From JAZKFT01 sp043760535 (GTDB taxonomy: Bacteria; Bacteroidota; Bacteroidia; Chitinophagales; Chitinophagaceae), in NCBI GenBank assembly GCA_043760535.1, contig JAYUOV010000073.1, forward strand, positions 1-17,674: 17,674 bases of DNA, in the 5' to 3' direction. Positions 1 through 8,377 of the stretch are shown here, piece by piece. The number at the start of each line of letters is the position of its first letter. Position 1 is the first letter of the stretch. The notes beneath the pieces were generated by a model, which saw only the letters and a program-made list of their open reading frames with translations, was not told the DNA's origin and did no database searches. The position numbers were made by a program, and so were the translations under genes.

Positions 1-60
1 TTTAAAACTTGTCCGAAAGTCAGGGCAATTTTGAATTGGACTGTTTTTATTAGTACCTGT

Positions 61-1485
61 TCAGGTTTTCCAGAACCATTTGCGTTTTACAAAAAGGATG
101 GTAATTAAAGAAACGATACCGGTAAACAATACGCCTTTCAGCAACCCCATCCAGGCGTTTTGCTGCAGGCTGTCCCAGTAAGTTTTTGTATGGGTTAATG
201 ATAATAAAGGCAGCAGAATCAATGCACCTGCAACATAGGCTACCATTGGGTTTTTGCCATTTAACGAAAAATAATTAGTGGTACCAGATAGGAATTTGAT
301 ACGGGCAAAAAAAGTAAAGGCTATCAGCATAAAAAAGGCCAGACCGCTTGTAACAAAATAATAACTGTAAGTGGAGGAGTCCTTTTTAATTCCGCCTTCA
401 TAAGCCTCAAAAAATAAGCCCAGCAGTAACAGATAAGTTCCGGCTTTTACAAACTGTTGAATAAGATTAGAAACACCTTGTTGTTTTTTTATCAGCAGCC
501 ATGCCATGGAGCATAAAAGCAAAGTGATTATTAAATTAAGCAGGAGCATTCTTGTAAACAGGCCATACAAATTACACACTACCAAACTGAGCGAAATAAC
601 AGCAAGCAAATTTTCATTGAGGGAATTTACAGCCTTTGGTATCATGTTCCTTTTCTCCATTTTTACAGACGCACAAACCCATTCGCCGGCGAATGTGCCC
701 GGAACGATGATGAACAGGTATTTGAGGAAATAAAATTGATACAGCCAATCGAATTGGAACGAACCAATATGGTTGATGTTGAAAATGGTTTTTGCCCAAC
801 CTTCCCCGGGCTCTTTTGCAGCAAGAAAAATGGCAAGGATAAATGGCAGTATGCCAAGACGTAACAAAGGTGTTTTAGCAGTAAGGTAATAGACAATTGT
901 TCCGAAAAAAGCCATATTGGCCAGCACCATTATTATGATATCGCTTTTATAAAAGCTGAAACCAGTTCCTCCATTAAAGGGCAGTTTCCAGAGTAAAAAG
1001 ATGGTAAGGATAAATGAGACCATCTTCAAAATAAGGAACAAGCGTTTACGCTGTTCATACCTGTTGTCATAAAACTGAAAAAAAAGTAACACAAAGGCCA
1101 GCATAGATAATAAATGCTCTGTTGCCATTGGTGTTTCGGCTATTACCCAGGCTTTTAAATGCTGGCTAAAAAGGGCAAAGAATGCAAGGAGGATAAATCG
1201 TTTAAAAGCAATCCATGCTATAACCGCAAATTTTGTATTGGCTTCCACATGTTTTTGAAGTGATAATGGCATTGCAGCACCCATGCTAAACAGAAAGAAT
1301 GGAAACACCAGATCTACCCAGGTGATACCGGGTAAAGCTGGGTTAAACTGATGCAGTGGCGGAGGCACCTGTGCATGGTACATCCAGGCAGGCATTACAT
1401 CGCCATAAGCAATACTGCCACTTAATACCATGGTTAAAATGGCAAAACCCCGTAAGGCATCCAGGCTTTCGTTTCTGGTTTTCAT
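61..1485 (-). CDS. NagX/HGSNAT-like (DUF5009) integral membrane protein
   Basis: This 474-residue polytopic inner-membrane protein resembles the DUF5009/COG4299 family, which includes bacterial NagX and the human lysosomal heparan-alpha-glucosaminide N-acetyltransferase. The family N-terminus is clear: RNESLDALRGFAILTMVLSG at residues 4-23, then a PPPLHQFNPALPGITWVDL loop near residues 41-59, then FPFFLFSMGAAMPLSL. About ten to eleven hydrophobic segments follow, ending in a basic tail. NagX genes of Xanthomonas and Shewanella sit in GlcNAc-use regulons, and HGSNAT moves acetyl groups across a membrane onto glucosamine. Whether this copy acetylates, transports or does something else cannot be read from sequence. 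It is the last gene of the AGE-oxidoreductase-SusCD block visible here, 121 bp after SusD, so it is probably co-transcribed or partly attenuated by the hairpin in that gap. The start is the ATG at 1485-1483, which places the family N-terminal motif at the protein start. Family assignment is strong and the activity is inferred. Confidence 0.82.
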   Translation of the reverse strand: MKTRNESLDALRGFAILTMVLSGSIAYGDVMPAWMYHAQVPPPLHQFNPALPGITWVDLVFPFFLFSMGAAMPLSLQKHVEANTKFAVIAWIAFKRFILLAFFALFSQHLKAWVIAETPMATEHLLSMLAFVLLFFQFYDNRYEQRKRLFLILKMVSFILTIFLLWKLPFNGGTGFSFYKSDIIIMVLANMAFFGTIVYYLTAKTPLLRLGILPFILAIFLAAKEPGEGWAKTIFNINHIGSFQFDWLYQFYFLKYLFIIVPGTFAGEWVCASVKMEKRNMIPKAVNSLNENLLAVISLSLVVCNLYGLFTRMLLLNLIITLLLCSMAWLLIKKQQGVSNLIQQFVKAGTYLLLLGLFFEAYEGGIKKDSSTYSYYFVTSGLAFFMLIAFTFFARIKFLSGTTNYFSLNGKNPMVAYVAGALILLPLLSLTHTKTYWDSLQQNAWMGLLKGVLFTGIVSLITILFVKRKWFWKT

Positions 1486-1502
1486 AAGGCTGGGCGTTAA
1501 TA

Positions 1503-1537
1503 ATAAAGGGACGGCGAACTGGCCGCCGCCCCCTTAT
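1503..1537 (-). terminator. GC-rich intercistronic hairpin between the susD-like and nagX-like genes
   Basis: In an otherwise AT-rich spacer, CGGCG at 1512-1516 pairs with CGCCG at 1524-1528 around a 7-nt loop. It extends, after a small internal loop, through GGG (1508-1510) with CCC and then A/T pairs out to about 1503 and 1537. On the minus strand it is followed by TTTATTATTAA, a weak U-rich tract. It could be a leaky terminator lowering expression of the last gene, or a 3' stabiliser of the susCD message. Only the inverted repeat itself is seen. Confidence 0.4.
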
Positions 1538-1606
1538 CTGCTTTAAATCCTGAACTGAGATTATTGCTTGTCTATCAGGTACTGTTTTGCTTTTTGCTAC
1601 CCCACG

Positions 1607-3385
1607 CTACCATCCCGTATTTTGGGTAAGCGATGGAACTTTATCCAGCTCACTTTGTGGTATTGGGCAAAGGATGTGCTGGTTGTTATTAAAAATCCTC
1701 AACTCCCTTTTTAAACGGGTGGCATCGCCATTGGGCCAGGTAAGCGGCACTTTATACACCGGATCAAAAACAGGGATGGGTGCAGGGTTATCTAAAACCA
1801 GGCCTTTGCCTGCCACCAGGCTCATCCTTGAAAGCGGTTGGCCATAAATCTGTACTGCCATTACTTTGGCTGCATAAGCACCGTTATCCCAGCGGCGCAA
1901 ATCTGCCATGTGTATGCCTTCGTTTGCAAACTCCACAGTTTTTTCACGCCTTACCAATTGTTTTAAAGCGGCTGCATTGGCTAATGTAGCAGCGTCTATA
2001 TTGGGCATGCCTGCACGGGCCCTTACCCTGTTTACTGGTACTGCTACTTCGGCGGCGGGTGCACCGGCTTCCAGTTTTGCTTCTGCGTTCAGCAAAAGGA
2101 TTTCAGAAAAACGCATATACACCCAACCCACTTTGTACAGGTTTCCGGCGGTGCCGTTAATATCCCTGTCGTTAACATATTTTCTCCAGAGGTTGCCACA
2201 TCCGTTCAGGCGTGGCCCAAAAATACTGACACTGTCCTGATTGGCATTAGTAGTAGGAGAAATGGTGTTGTTGGAAGTGTTGAAAGAAAAAATAGTGGCA
2301 TTGATAGGTGTATATACATTGCTGGTAAAGCCTTGAACAATTACTGTATCGCCGGGTACAATTACGGTATGCTTCATGCGGGGATCCCGGCTGCGTGCAG
2401 GCTGTGCAGCATCGTACAAAGGCGACTGGTCGATTGTTCTGCCATCGGCACATTCAAAAAGATCTACCAAAAACTGGGTAGGGAAATGACTGGATTGACC
2501 ACCCTGATTTCTGGATCCCTGTACAAGGTTGAGATAGTTAAATGATCCTCCATCCGCATCACCGTAAGGGTAAATAAACATGATTTCGTTATTGGCGTTT
2601 GTAGTTTGACCGGCCTTACGAAACAGGTTTTGGAATGATGGGTTAAGGTTATAAGGAGCTGTAGCAATAATCTCGTTTGTAAGGGTAACTACTTCCTGAT
2701 ACCTTCTGTCCACCATGGCAATACGGGCAGCGTTACCCAGGGCTACGCCACGGCTTACACGTCCTTGCTCGGTTGGTAACCACGCCAATGCAAGTGCAGC
2801 AGCTTTAAGATCGGCCACCAGAAAATCCACAATTTCCTTTCTTGGTTTTCTGGTAGCATTAAAGAAATCACTTTGTTCCAGCGGGCCGGTAAAGAATGGT
2901 ACATCACCAAAATACACCATCAGGTACCAATATGCTGAGGCACGTAATACTTTGGCCTCGGCCTGAACCCTTGCGTATTCACCCGGATCCATGGAAGATT
3001 GGGCTTTAGTCATATTAAACAACAGGCTGTTAGAGCGTTGTATAACCTGGTAAAACCCAGCCCATAACTCTCTTATGGTTCCGTCAGATGGGTTATAAGC
3101 TCCTGAACCTATCGTACCATTCAGGCCTCTTTCAAGACCAATCTCTGTATGCAAATCCATTTTGGCATAGTAAGTGGTGGGGTTAGCAAAACCCGGGCTT
3201 ATGGTTCTGGCACCATAAGCACTATATACACCGGTTAATGCCTGTTGCACCTGGGTACCTGTAGTATAAAATGCCTCCGATGTAATCGTATCAAGCGGCA
3301 GTTTATTCAGGTATTTTTTGCAGGATGAAGCGCCCAATAAAACAGTAGCAACCCCTGTTATCATTATATATTTTCTGTAATTCAT
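1607..3385 (-). CDS. SusD/RagB-family outer-membrane nutrient-binding lipoprotein
   Basis: This 592-residue lipoprotein should form the surface lid of the SusCD transporter, binding the incoming ligand and closing over the SusC barrel. The signal peptide ends in a lipobox, LGASSC, with the lipidated cysteine at residue 22, followed by KKYLNKLPLDTIT, a typical SusD start. Family landmarks include the N-terminal TPR-like region (SusD-like_3, about residues 24-240), the NAEAKLEAG helix with downstream RVRARAGMP, the RREKTVEFANEGIHMADLRRW segment (degenerate form of ERRxELAFEGxRFxDLRRW), and a C-terminal LCPIPQSELDKVPSLTQNTGW. Length is usual for the family. It lies 28 bp after the SusC gene in the same direction, the standard paired arrangement. 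The ligand cannot be named from sequence. The neighbouring epimerase and NagX-like gene suggest an amino sugar or a short glycan containing one. The start ATG at 3385-3383 leads directly into the signal peptide. Confidence 0.93.
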   Translation of the reverse strand: MNYRKYIMITGVATVLLGASSCKKYLNKLPLDTITSEAFYTTGTQVQQALTGVYSAYGARTISPGFANPTTYYAKMDLHTEIGLERGLNGTIGSGAYNPSDGTIRELWAGFYQVIQRSNSLLFNMTKAQSSMDPGEYARVQAEAKVLRASAYWYLMVYFGDVPFFTGPLEQSDFFNATRKPRKEIVDFLVADLKAAALALAWLPTEQGRVSRGVALGNAARIAMVDRRYQEVVTLTNEIIATAPYNLNPSFQNLFRKAGQTTNANNEIMFIYPYGDADGGSFNYLNLVQGSRNQGGQSSHFPTQFLVDLFECADGRTIDQSPLYDAAQPARSRDPRMKHTVIVPGDTVIVQGFTSNVYTPINATIFSFNTSNNTISPTTNANQDSVSIFGPRLNGCGNLWRKYVNDRDINGTAGNLYKVGWVYMRFSEILLLNAEAKLEAGAPAAEVAVPVNRVRARAGMPNIDAATLANAAALKQLVRREKTVEFANEGIHMADLRRWDNGAYAAKVMAVQIYGQPLSRMSLVAGKGLVLDNPAPIPVFDPVYKVPLTWPNGDATRLKRELRIFNNNQHILCPIPQSELDKVPSLTQNTGW

Positions 3386-3413
3386 GATGGTAGTTTTTTT
3401 AACGTGAGGATAA

Positions 3414-6400
3414 TCAGAACCTGATGTTTACACCGCCTGTGATGGTTCTCATAATGGGGTAGAAGGCACCACTGGTATTGCTAATTTCAGGGTCGAAGCC
3501 TGGCTCGTAATTAGAAATGGTCAATGGGTTTACCACACTTACATAAAACCTGCATTGTGTCATGCTGGCTTTATCCATTAATTTTTTAGGAAGGTTATAA
3601 CCCAGCGTTATATGCTTTACCCGCATAAAGGCACCGTCTCTTAACCAATAATTTGATTGGATGTAATTACCATTACCGCCTGAGTATAACCGTGGATATT
3701 TTGCACCGGGGTTGGTCGGTGTCCACCTGTCTAAAATAGGGGTAAGGCCCGATGCAATCCAGTTGCCTGCATTAAATGGTTCTACACCTACTCCGCTGAT
3801 ATAGTTATCTCTTTTTCCTACGCCATAAATAAAAACACTCAGGTCAAAATTGGCATAACTCAGGTTAATATCCGTGCTGTATTCGTAGCGGGGAAAATTG
3901 TTTCCCATAAGCATTCTATCGTTGGCATTGATTACGCCATCTTTATTCAGATCTACATACTTAACATCGCCTGCACCGGTAGTGCGGGTGCCGTTTGATG
4001 GAGCAGTGAAGTTGTCGCCGGTTTGGTATAAGCCATTTGTGGTAAACAAATTGTACGAGTTAACAGGAAATCCACCTCTTGCTATAAGGCCGGCAGATGT
4101 TACTATATCCTGGCCTTTTGTGTCTAATACCTTGTTGGTTACATCCGATAAATTACCGGTAATGTTATAGGTAAATTTCCCCACTTTGTCTTTATAATTG
4201 GCTGAAAACTCCCAACCTTTATTAATCATAGCACCGGCATTGGTAGGGATGGATGAAACATTGCTTACAAAACCAACATAGAGTGGGCTTGGCACATCTA
4301 TAATCATATCCGTTACCTTTTTTTCATAATAGTCAAACGTGATGTTCAGTTTGTTTTTTAGTAAAACAAGGTCGATACCCACATTCATTTGCCTAGACTT
4401 TTCCCAACCAAGTGAAACGTTTTGAACGTTGTTTAATGAAAAACCACGGCTTAAAAGGTTATTGAAATAATAAGCAGTTCCAGGGTCAAGTGTAGAAGTA
4501 AACGGGTAGTTGGAACCTACTTCCTGGTTACCCAGTTCTCCATACGATGCCCTGATCTTGGCAAAATTGATGGCCTTTATATTCTGAAAAAATCCTTCTT
4601 TGGAAAGAACCCAACCTGCACTTACGCCCGGGAAGAAACCATTCTGATTGTCGAATAACTGGCTGAACCTCGATGTGCCATCGTAGCGGCCGGTAAGTTC
4701 CAGCAGGTAGCGGCCATCATAATCGTAGTTTACCCTGGCAAAATAACCGGCAACTGCACTTTCATTGGCACCGCCGCCCACTTGTGGTTGCAATGCCGAG
4801 GTGGCGAGGTTAAGGTATGGCCTATCGGGATATTGCAATCCAAAACGCGTAGCCGATAGGTTTTCAATATAATTGTCAACTGCCTGAAAACCGCTCTGAA
4901 CTTTGATATTGTGTTTACCTGCCACAGCAAAATTGTAACTGGCAGAAGCAAAATACTGGTTGGAGTTAAACCGGTTGTTAGAGTAGTTAATGCTGGAGTC
5001 GCCAATGGGGGCAGAGTAGTTAAGCCGGCCTGTAAGTGGGTTGGGTGTATAAACATCGTACGTACGCCCCGGCCTTACCGATTGGGTGTAGGAGGTACGG
5101 TTGTTATATGCCAGTTCTAACACCAGGTTTTTTATAATCTCTGCCTTTAAACCAAAACGCATAGAAAGGGTAGGGGTTTCTGTAGTTTGGGTATTAGAAG
5201 CCTCTGCCATTGCAATTGGGTTAATCGAGTTAGACTGTCCGGCATCACCATATTTTCCATCTTCAAATTTCCCAGGAAAATTTCTGGCCATCGTAATTCC
5301 CCGCTGAATTATTTGGGTTGGTGCCATGCCTGCAGGTACTTTGTTTGTGGCCTTGGTATAAAATATATCTGAAGTAAACCTGATCTTCTTAGTAAGGTTT
5401 ATATCGCCATTTATCCGCAGGTCGTATTTAGTAAATGAGTTATTTAACACCAAACCCTGTTGATTAAGGTAAGTACCCGAAGCAAGAAAGGATGCCTTAT
5501 CGCTACCGCCGCTCATAATGAGGTTATGGTTTTGCATTAGGCCGGTATTCTGAAAAATAAGGTCTTGCCAATCGGTATTAAAAACGGTGAAATTATTGGG
5601 GGCTGTTGTTTTGTAAAGATCGATCGTAGTTTGTGAATAGGGTAAAATGGTAGAACCTGTATTGGATATAGCTTCATTATTCAGTATCATATTATCCACC
5701 GCCGATAATGTTTCGGGCATGTTGGTAGGATCCTGAATACTTACAAAACCATTATAGGCGAGTGATGTTTTACCAGCTTGCCCTCTTTTAGTTTTTACCA
5801 GTATTACTCCGTTGGTGGCACGTACACCATACACAGCAGTAGAGGCTGCATCTTTAAGTATCGAAATGTTTTCAATAATGTTTGGATCTATATCATTCAG
5901 GCTAACGCCTTCCACACCATCTACTATTATCAGTGGTGCACTGCTGTTGTTAATAGAGCCTATTCCACGGATATTAATTTGTCCGCCATCGCCACCGGGC
6001 TGGCCGCTGCCCTGCCTAACTGTTACGCCTGGTGCAAAACCTTGCAGCGCCATGCTGGTAGAAGCTACAGGCCGTCTTAATAACTGTTCGCCTTTTAGTA
6101 CCGAAACAGCACTGGTAAGGTTGGCCTTTTTTTGAGAACCATAACCTACCACCACTACATCCTGTAAATCTTTACCAGCTTCGGTAAGTACCACATTTAA
6201 AACTTCCGTACCTGCATTTAATTGCAGTGTAGCATACCCGGCACTGCTGATAATAAGTGTTTGCCCTTTGTTTAGTGTAATGGTAAATTCACCGTTGGCC
6301 GATGCCAGTGTACTACGTTTTGTTTCCTTTACCAGAATGGTGGCTGCCTCTATGGGGTTGCCCGTTTTGCTGTCGGTTACTTTTCCGGTAACCTTCATTT

Positions 6401-6464
6401 GCTGGGCTATTAATAACTGCCCGGTTGCCAGCAGCAATAACAGCAGTAGTTGTAGTTGTCTCAT
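3414..6464 (-). CDS. SusC/RagA-family TonB-dependent outer-membrane transporter
   Basis: This 1016-residue TonB-dependent transporter should import the SusD-bound substrate into the periplasm using the TonB-ExbBD system encoded elsewhere. Visible parts in order are a leucine-rich Sec signal peptide (about 1-20, cleavage near LLIA-QQ), a CarboxypepD_reg-like beta-sandwich (about 25-100, starting VTGKVTDSKTGNPIEAATI), the hinge DVVVVGYGSQKKANLTSAV that characterises the SusC family, and a plug domain. The plug has the ALQGFAPGVTVRQGSGQPGG and IRGIGSINNSSAPLIIVDG motifs and the ILKDAASTAVYGVRATNGVI strand (about 110-230). A 22-strand barrel rich in aromatic and Asn residues follows, ending GGVNIRF, with the C-terminal Phe typical of outer-membrane proteins. 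There is no extra N-terminal signalling (STN) domain, so anti-sigma control is not indicated. Regulation by the divergent ROK protein is more likely. It starts 10 bp from the upstream oxidoreductase stop, so the two are almost certainly on one transcript. Confidence 0.95.
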   Translation of the reverse strand: MRQLQLLLLLLLATGQLLIAQQMKVTGKVTDSKTGNPIEAATILVKETKRSTLASANGEFTITLNKGQTLIISSAGYATLQLNAGTEVLNVVLTEAGKDLQDVVVVGYGSQKKANLTSAVSVLKGEQLLRRPVASTSMALQGFAPGVTVRQGSGQPGGDGGQINIRGIGSINNSSAPLIIVDGVEGVSLNDIDPNIIENISILKDAASTAVYGVRATNGVILVKTKRGQAGKTSLAYNGFVSIQDPTNMPETLSAVDNMILNNEAISNTGSTILPYSQTTIDLYKTTAPNNFTVFNTDWQDLIFQNTGLMQNHNLIMSGGSDKASFLASGTYLNQQGLVLNNSFTKYDLRINGDINLTKKIRFTSDIFYTKATNKVPAGMAPTQIIQRGITMARNFPGKFEDGKYGDAGQSNSINPIAMAEASNTQTTETPTLSMRFGLKAEIIKNLVLELAYNNRTSYTQSVRPGRTYDVYTPNPLTGRLNYSAPIGDSSINYSNNRFNSNQYFASASYNFAVAGKHNIKVQSGFQAVDNYIENLSATRFGLQYPDRPYLNLATSALQPQVGGGANESAVAGYFARVNYDYDGRYLLELTGRYDGTSRFSQLFDNQNGFFPGVSAGWVLSKEGFFQNIKAINFAKIRASYGELGNQEVGSNYPFTSTLDPGTAYYFNNLLSRGFSLNNVQNVSLGWEKSRQMNVGIDLVLLKNKLNITFDYYEKKVTDMIIDVPSPLYVGFVSNVSSIPTNAGAMINKGWEFSANYKDKVGKFTYNITGNLSDVTNKVLDTKGQDIVTSAGLIARGGFPVNSYNLFTTNGLYQTGDNFTAPSNGTRTTGAGDVKYVDLNKDGVINANDRMLMGNNFPRYEYSTDINLSYANFDLSVFIYGVGKRDNYISGVGVEPFNAGNWIASGLTPILDRWTPTNPGAKYPRLYSGGNGNYIQSNYWLRDGAFMRVKHITLGYNLPKKLMDKASMTQCRFYVSVVNPLTISNYEPGFDPEISNTSGAFYPIMRTITGGVNIRF

Positions 6465-6473
6465 ATCGCTTTT

Positions 6474-8372
6474 TTATTTATAAAGGTTTGGTTGTAAAAA
6501 ATCGCCGTTGTGGTTTACAGGTTTTAGGGTAAAAGGGTCAATTGTTTTATCAAGTAATACAGCCAGCTCAGCTCTGGTAATAAGGCGGTTTTTATCAAAA
6601 GATACCAAACCCCACTTGGGCCATTTATCAGAAACTTCGCTGATAAACTGTTGCAGATTTTTATTGGTAAAACCTGATAATGTTTGTTTGCCAGTATTAT
6701 ATATGGTACTAATGGCTGCTGCTACCGTAAGTTCCTTTTTTGTAGTAACCGTGGCTTTGCCAAAAGCTTTAAAATTCGCTGCAAAATCCGTAGCATCTAC
6801 CGCCGAGTCTGGATAGAACCAGGTTTGATTGGCCCATTGATATGGAATGCCTTTGCCTTTTAAAATACCGGAAGCACCTATTTTTTGTATCGATTGAAAT
6901 TGCGGATGGCCAATACCTGCATCCCTGTAAGGCATAATGAGCGCCTCACTGTTTAGCAATGCCAGTTGTATTTTTCTTACCGGCACCTGTCTTGGCTGGC
7001 ATTTATCTGTTACAGAAAGTGCCGCCAATACACCAGCTGCCCCGCCAATAAGTAACACACACGGCTGAAGACGGGTAGTGCCATTGACCACATTACTTAC
7101 GCTGATGCTTTTTTCGCATACCACAAGGCCATCCGTTTTTGTAGGTATTAAGCTGCCGAGAGGTACATTAAAAGAAGGTATTGGGTAAAACTCAAGATGC
7201 TGTGGTGCAGCAGGGTTTTTCTTGTGGTGATGATCAATGGGATAGTCGCCAACGGCAATGCCGGTTCGGTAATAATTTTGGTTGAATGGCTTTGCAATAT
7301 GGTTGATATTGAATCTTGTTAAACCCTTTAACCGCCTGCTTTCCCGGTAATACGGCATTATGGCCAAATGGTCTGGCGTATTGAATTCGTCTTTAGCCAA
7401 ACCAAGGTTTTTGTACCCCAGTTGGTCTTGTATAAAATAAATAAACCGCAGGGTTTGTTGTTTGGCTTTCTCCAGTTCAAAGGCTTTTTGTTCCTGGCCA
7501 AGGCCAATGATATTGAGGTAAATATCGTTGCCCTGGTTTGGCCAGTTAATCATGTATTTACCATTGGGCAATTTTGCATAATCCAGCATTTTTGCTGCAT
7601 CCACATTGGGTGCTTTCAGGTTTTTGTTGTGGTAATAATTGGTACATGCCCCATCGAATTCTTCTGGCGTATATCCGGCCGGCTTTTCAATGGTATTGTT
7701 GGTGCCGGCCCCAAAATCTTTTAGTATCGCTACATAAGTAAGGTCTTGTATAATCGTATTCGTTTTTGTTACACCTACCTGCTCACCTGTTTCAGCACTG
7801 CTTTCCATGCCAAGGCTAAAAGGCACATTGGCAGATGCTAATACATCTCCCAGTTCTGTAGCCTCTATTACCTGCTTTGCATAAATAATAACTACTTCAT
7901 TTGTTTTTAAATTTTTAAAACTTGCTCCGGTAACCCGGTTGCCTTTTTTAATAACCGACAAAAACCGGAGATCATATTTTATAGTAAGATTTTTTTCTGC
8001 AGCTGCCATCGCTTTAAAAATGCTATCGGCCACCCGGGGTTCAAAATGGGTATTACTAATCCAGCCGGTAGCCACTTTCGATGGCCCGCCATATACTGTA
8101 TAAATAGCGTTTCTAAACTCGTTCCAGATGCCAGATGGTAAATTGTGGTTGCCGTCTGTAGCACTTACACCTGCTGCCGAAAGCATACCTCCCAACCAGG
8201 TTGTTTCTTCAGTTATAATGGTACTTACACCCATTCTGGCACATTGCAAACCAGCGGCTGTACCACCGGTGCCACCACCTATTACCAATACATCTGTACG
8301 CAATACCGAATAGGCCATAGCAAATTTTGTAAGCAAAACAGTGAGCAGTAATATTGTTTGTTTTAGTTTCAT
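6474..8372 (-). CDS. Secreted FAD-dependent oxidoreductase (FAD_oxidored family)
   Basis: This 632-residue flavoprotein resembles the PF12831 (FAD_oxidored) family often labelled FAD-dependent oxidoreductase or xanthan lyase-associated in Bacteroidota sugar loci. A Sec-type signal peptide covers about residues 1-20 (MKLKQTILLLTVLL, then AMA), with no twin arginine. The FAD-binding Rossmann motif DVLVIGGGTGGTAAGLQCAR follows at 27-46, then the family motif ETTWLGGMLSAAGVSATDGN, which commonly contacts flavin in this group. QVIEATELGDVLASANVPF and later GGAAGVLAAL complete the dinucleotide fold. The C-terminal SDKWPKWGLVSFDKN plus ITRAELAVLLDKTIDPF resembles a single SLH-type motif. The substrate is unknown; by location it should be a sugar, acting in the periplasm or on the cell surface. 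It sits between the epimerase (5-bp gap) and SusC (9-bp gap), so it belongs to the same uptake pathway. The signal peptide follows directly from the ATG at 8372-8370, supporting that start. Confidence 0.88.
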   Translation of the reverse strand: MKLKQTILLLTVLLTKFAMAYSVLRTDVLVIGGGTGGTAAGLQCARMGVSTIITEETTWLGGMLSAAGVSATDGNHNLPSGIWNEFRNAIYTVYGGPSKVATGWISNTHFEPRVADSIFKAMAAAEKNLTIKYDLRFLSVIKKGNRVTGASFKNLKTNEVVIIYAKQVIEATELGDVLASANVPFSLGMESSAETGEQVGVTKTNTIIQDLTYVAILKDFGAGTNNTIEKPAGYTPEEFDGACTNYYHNKNLKAPNVDAAKMLDYAKLPNGKYMINWPNQGNDIYLNIIGLGQEQKAFELEKAKQQTLRFIYFIQDQLGYKNLGLAKDEFNTPDHLAIMPYYRESRRLKGLTRFNINHIAKPFNQNYYRTGIAVGDYPIDHHHKKNPAAPQHLEFYPIPSFNVPLGSLIPTKTDGLVVCEKSISVSNVVNGTTRLQPCVLLIGGAAGVLAALSVTDKCQPRQVPVRKIQLALLNSEALIMPYRDAGIGHPQFQSIQKIGASGILKGKGIPYQWANQTWFYPDSAVDATDFAANFKAFGKATVTTKKELTVAAAISTIYNTGKQTLSGFTNKNLQQFISEVSDKWPKWGLVSFDKNRLITRAELAVLLDKTIDPFTLKPVNHNGDFLQPNLYK

Positions 8373-8377
8373 TTGTG

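Noticed and set aside
1..60. Possible 3' end of a plus-strand gene: frame 2 from base 2 reads LKLVRKSGQF then TGA at 32-34
   Set aside because: Ten residues at the window edge are too few to distinguish a real C-terminus from chance; nothing upstream is visible.
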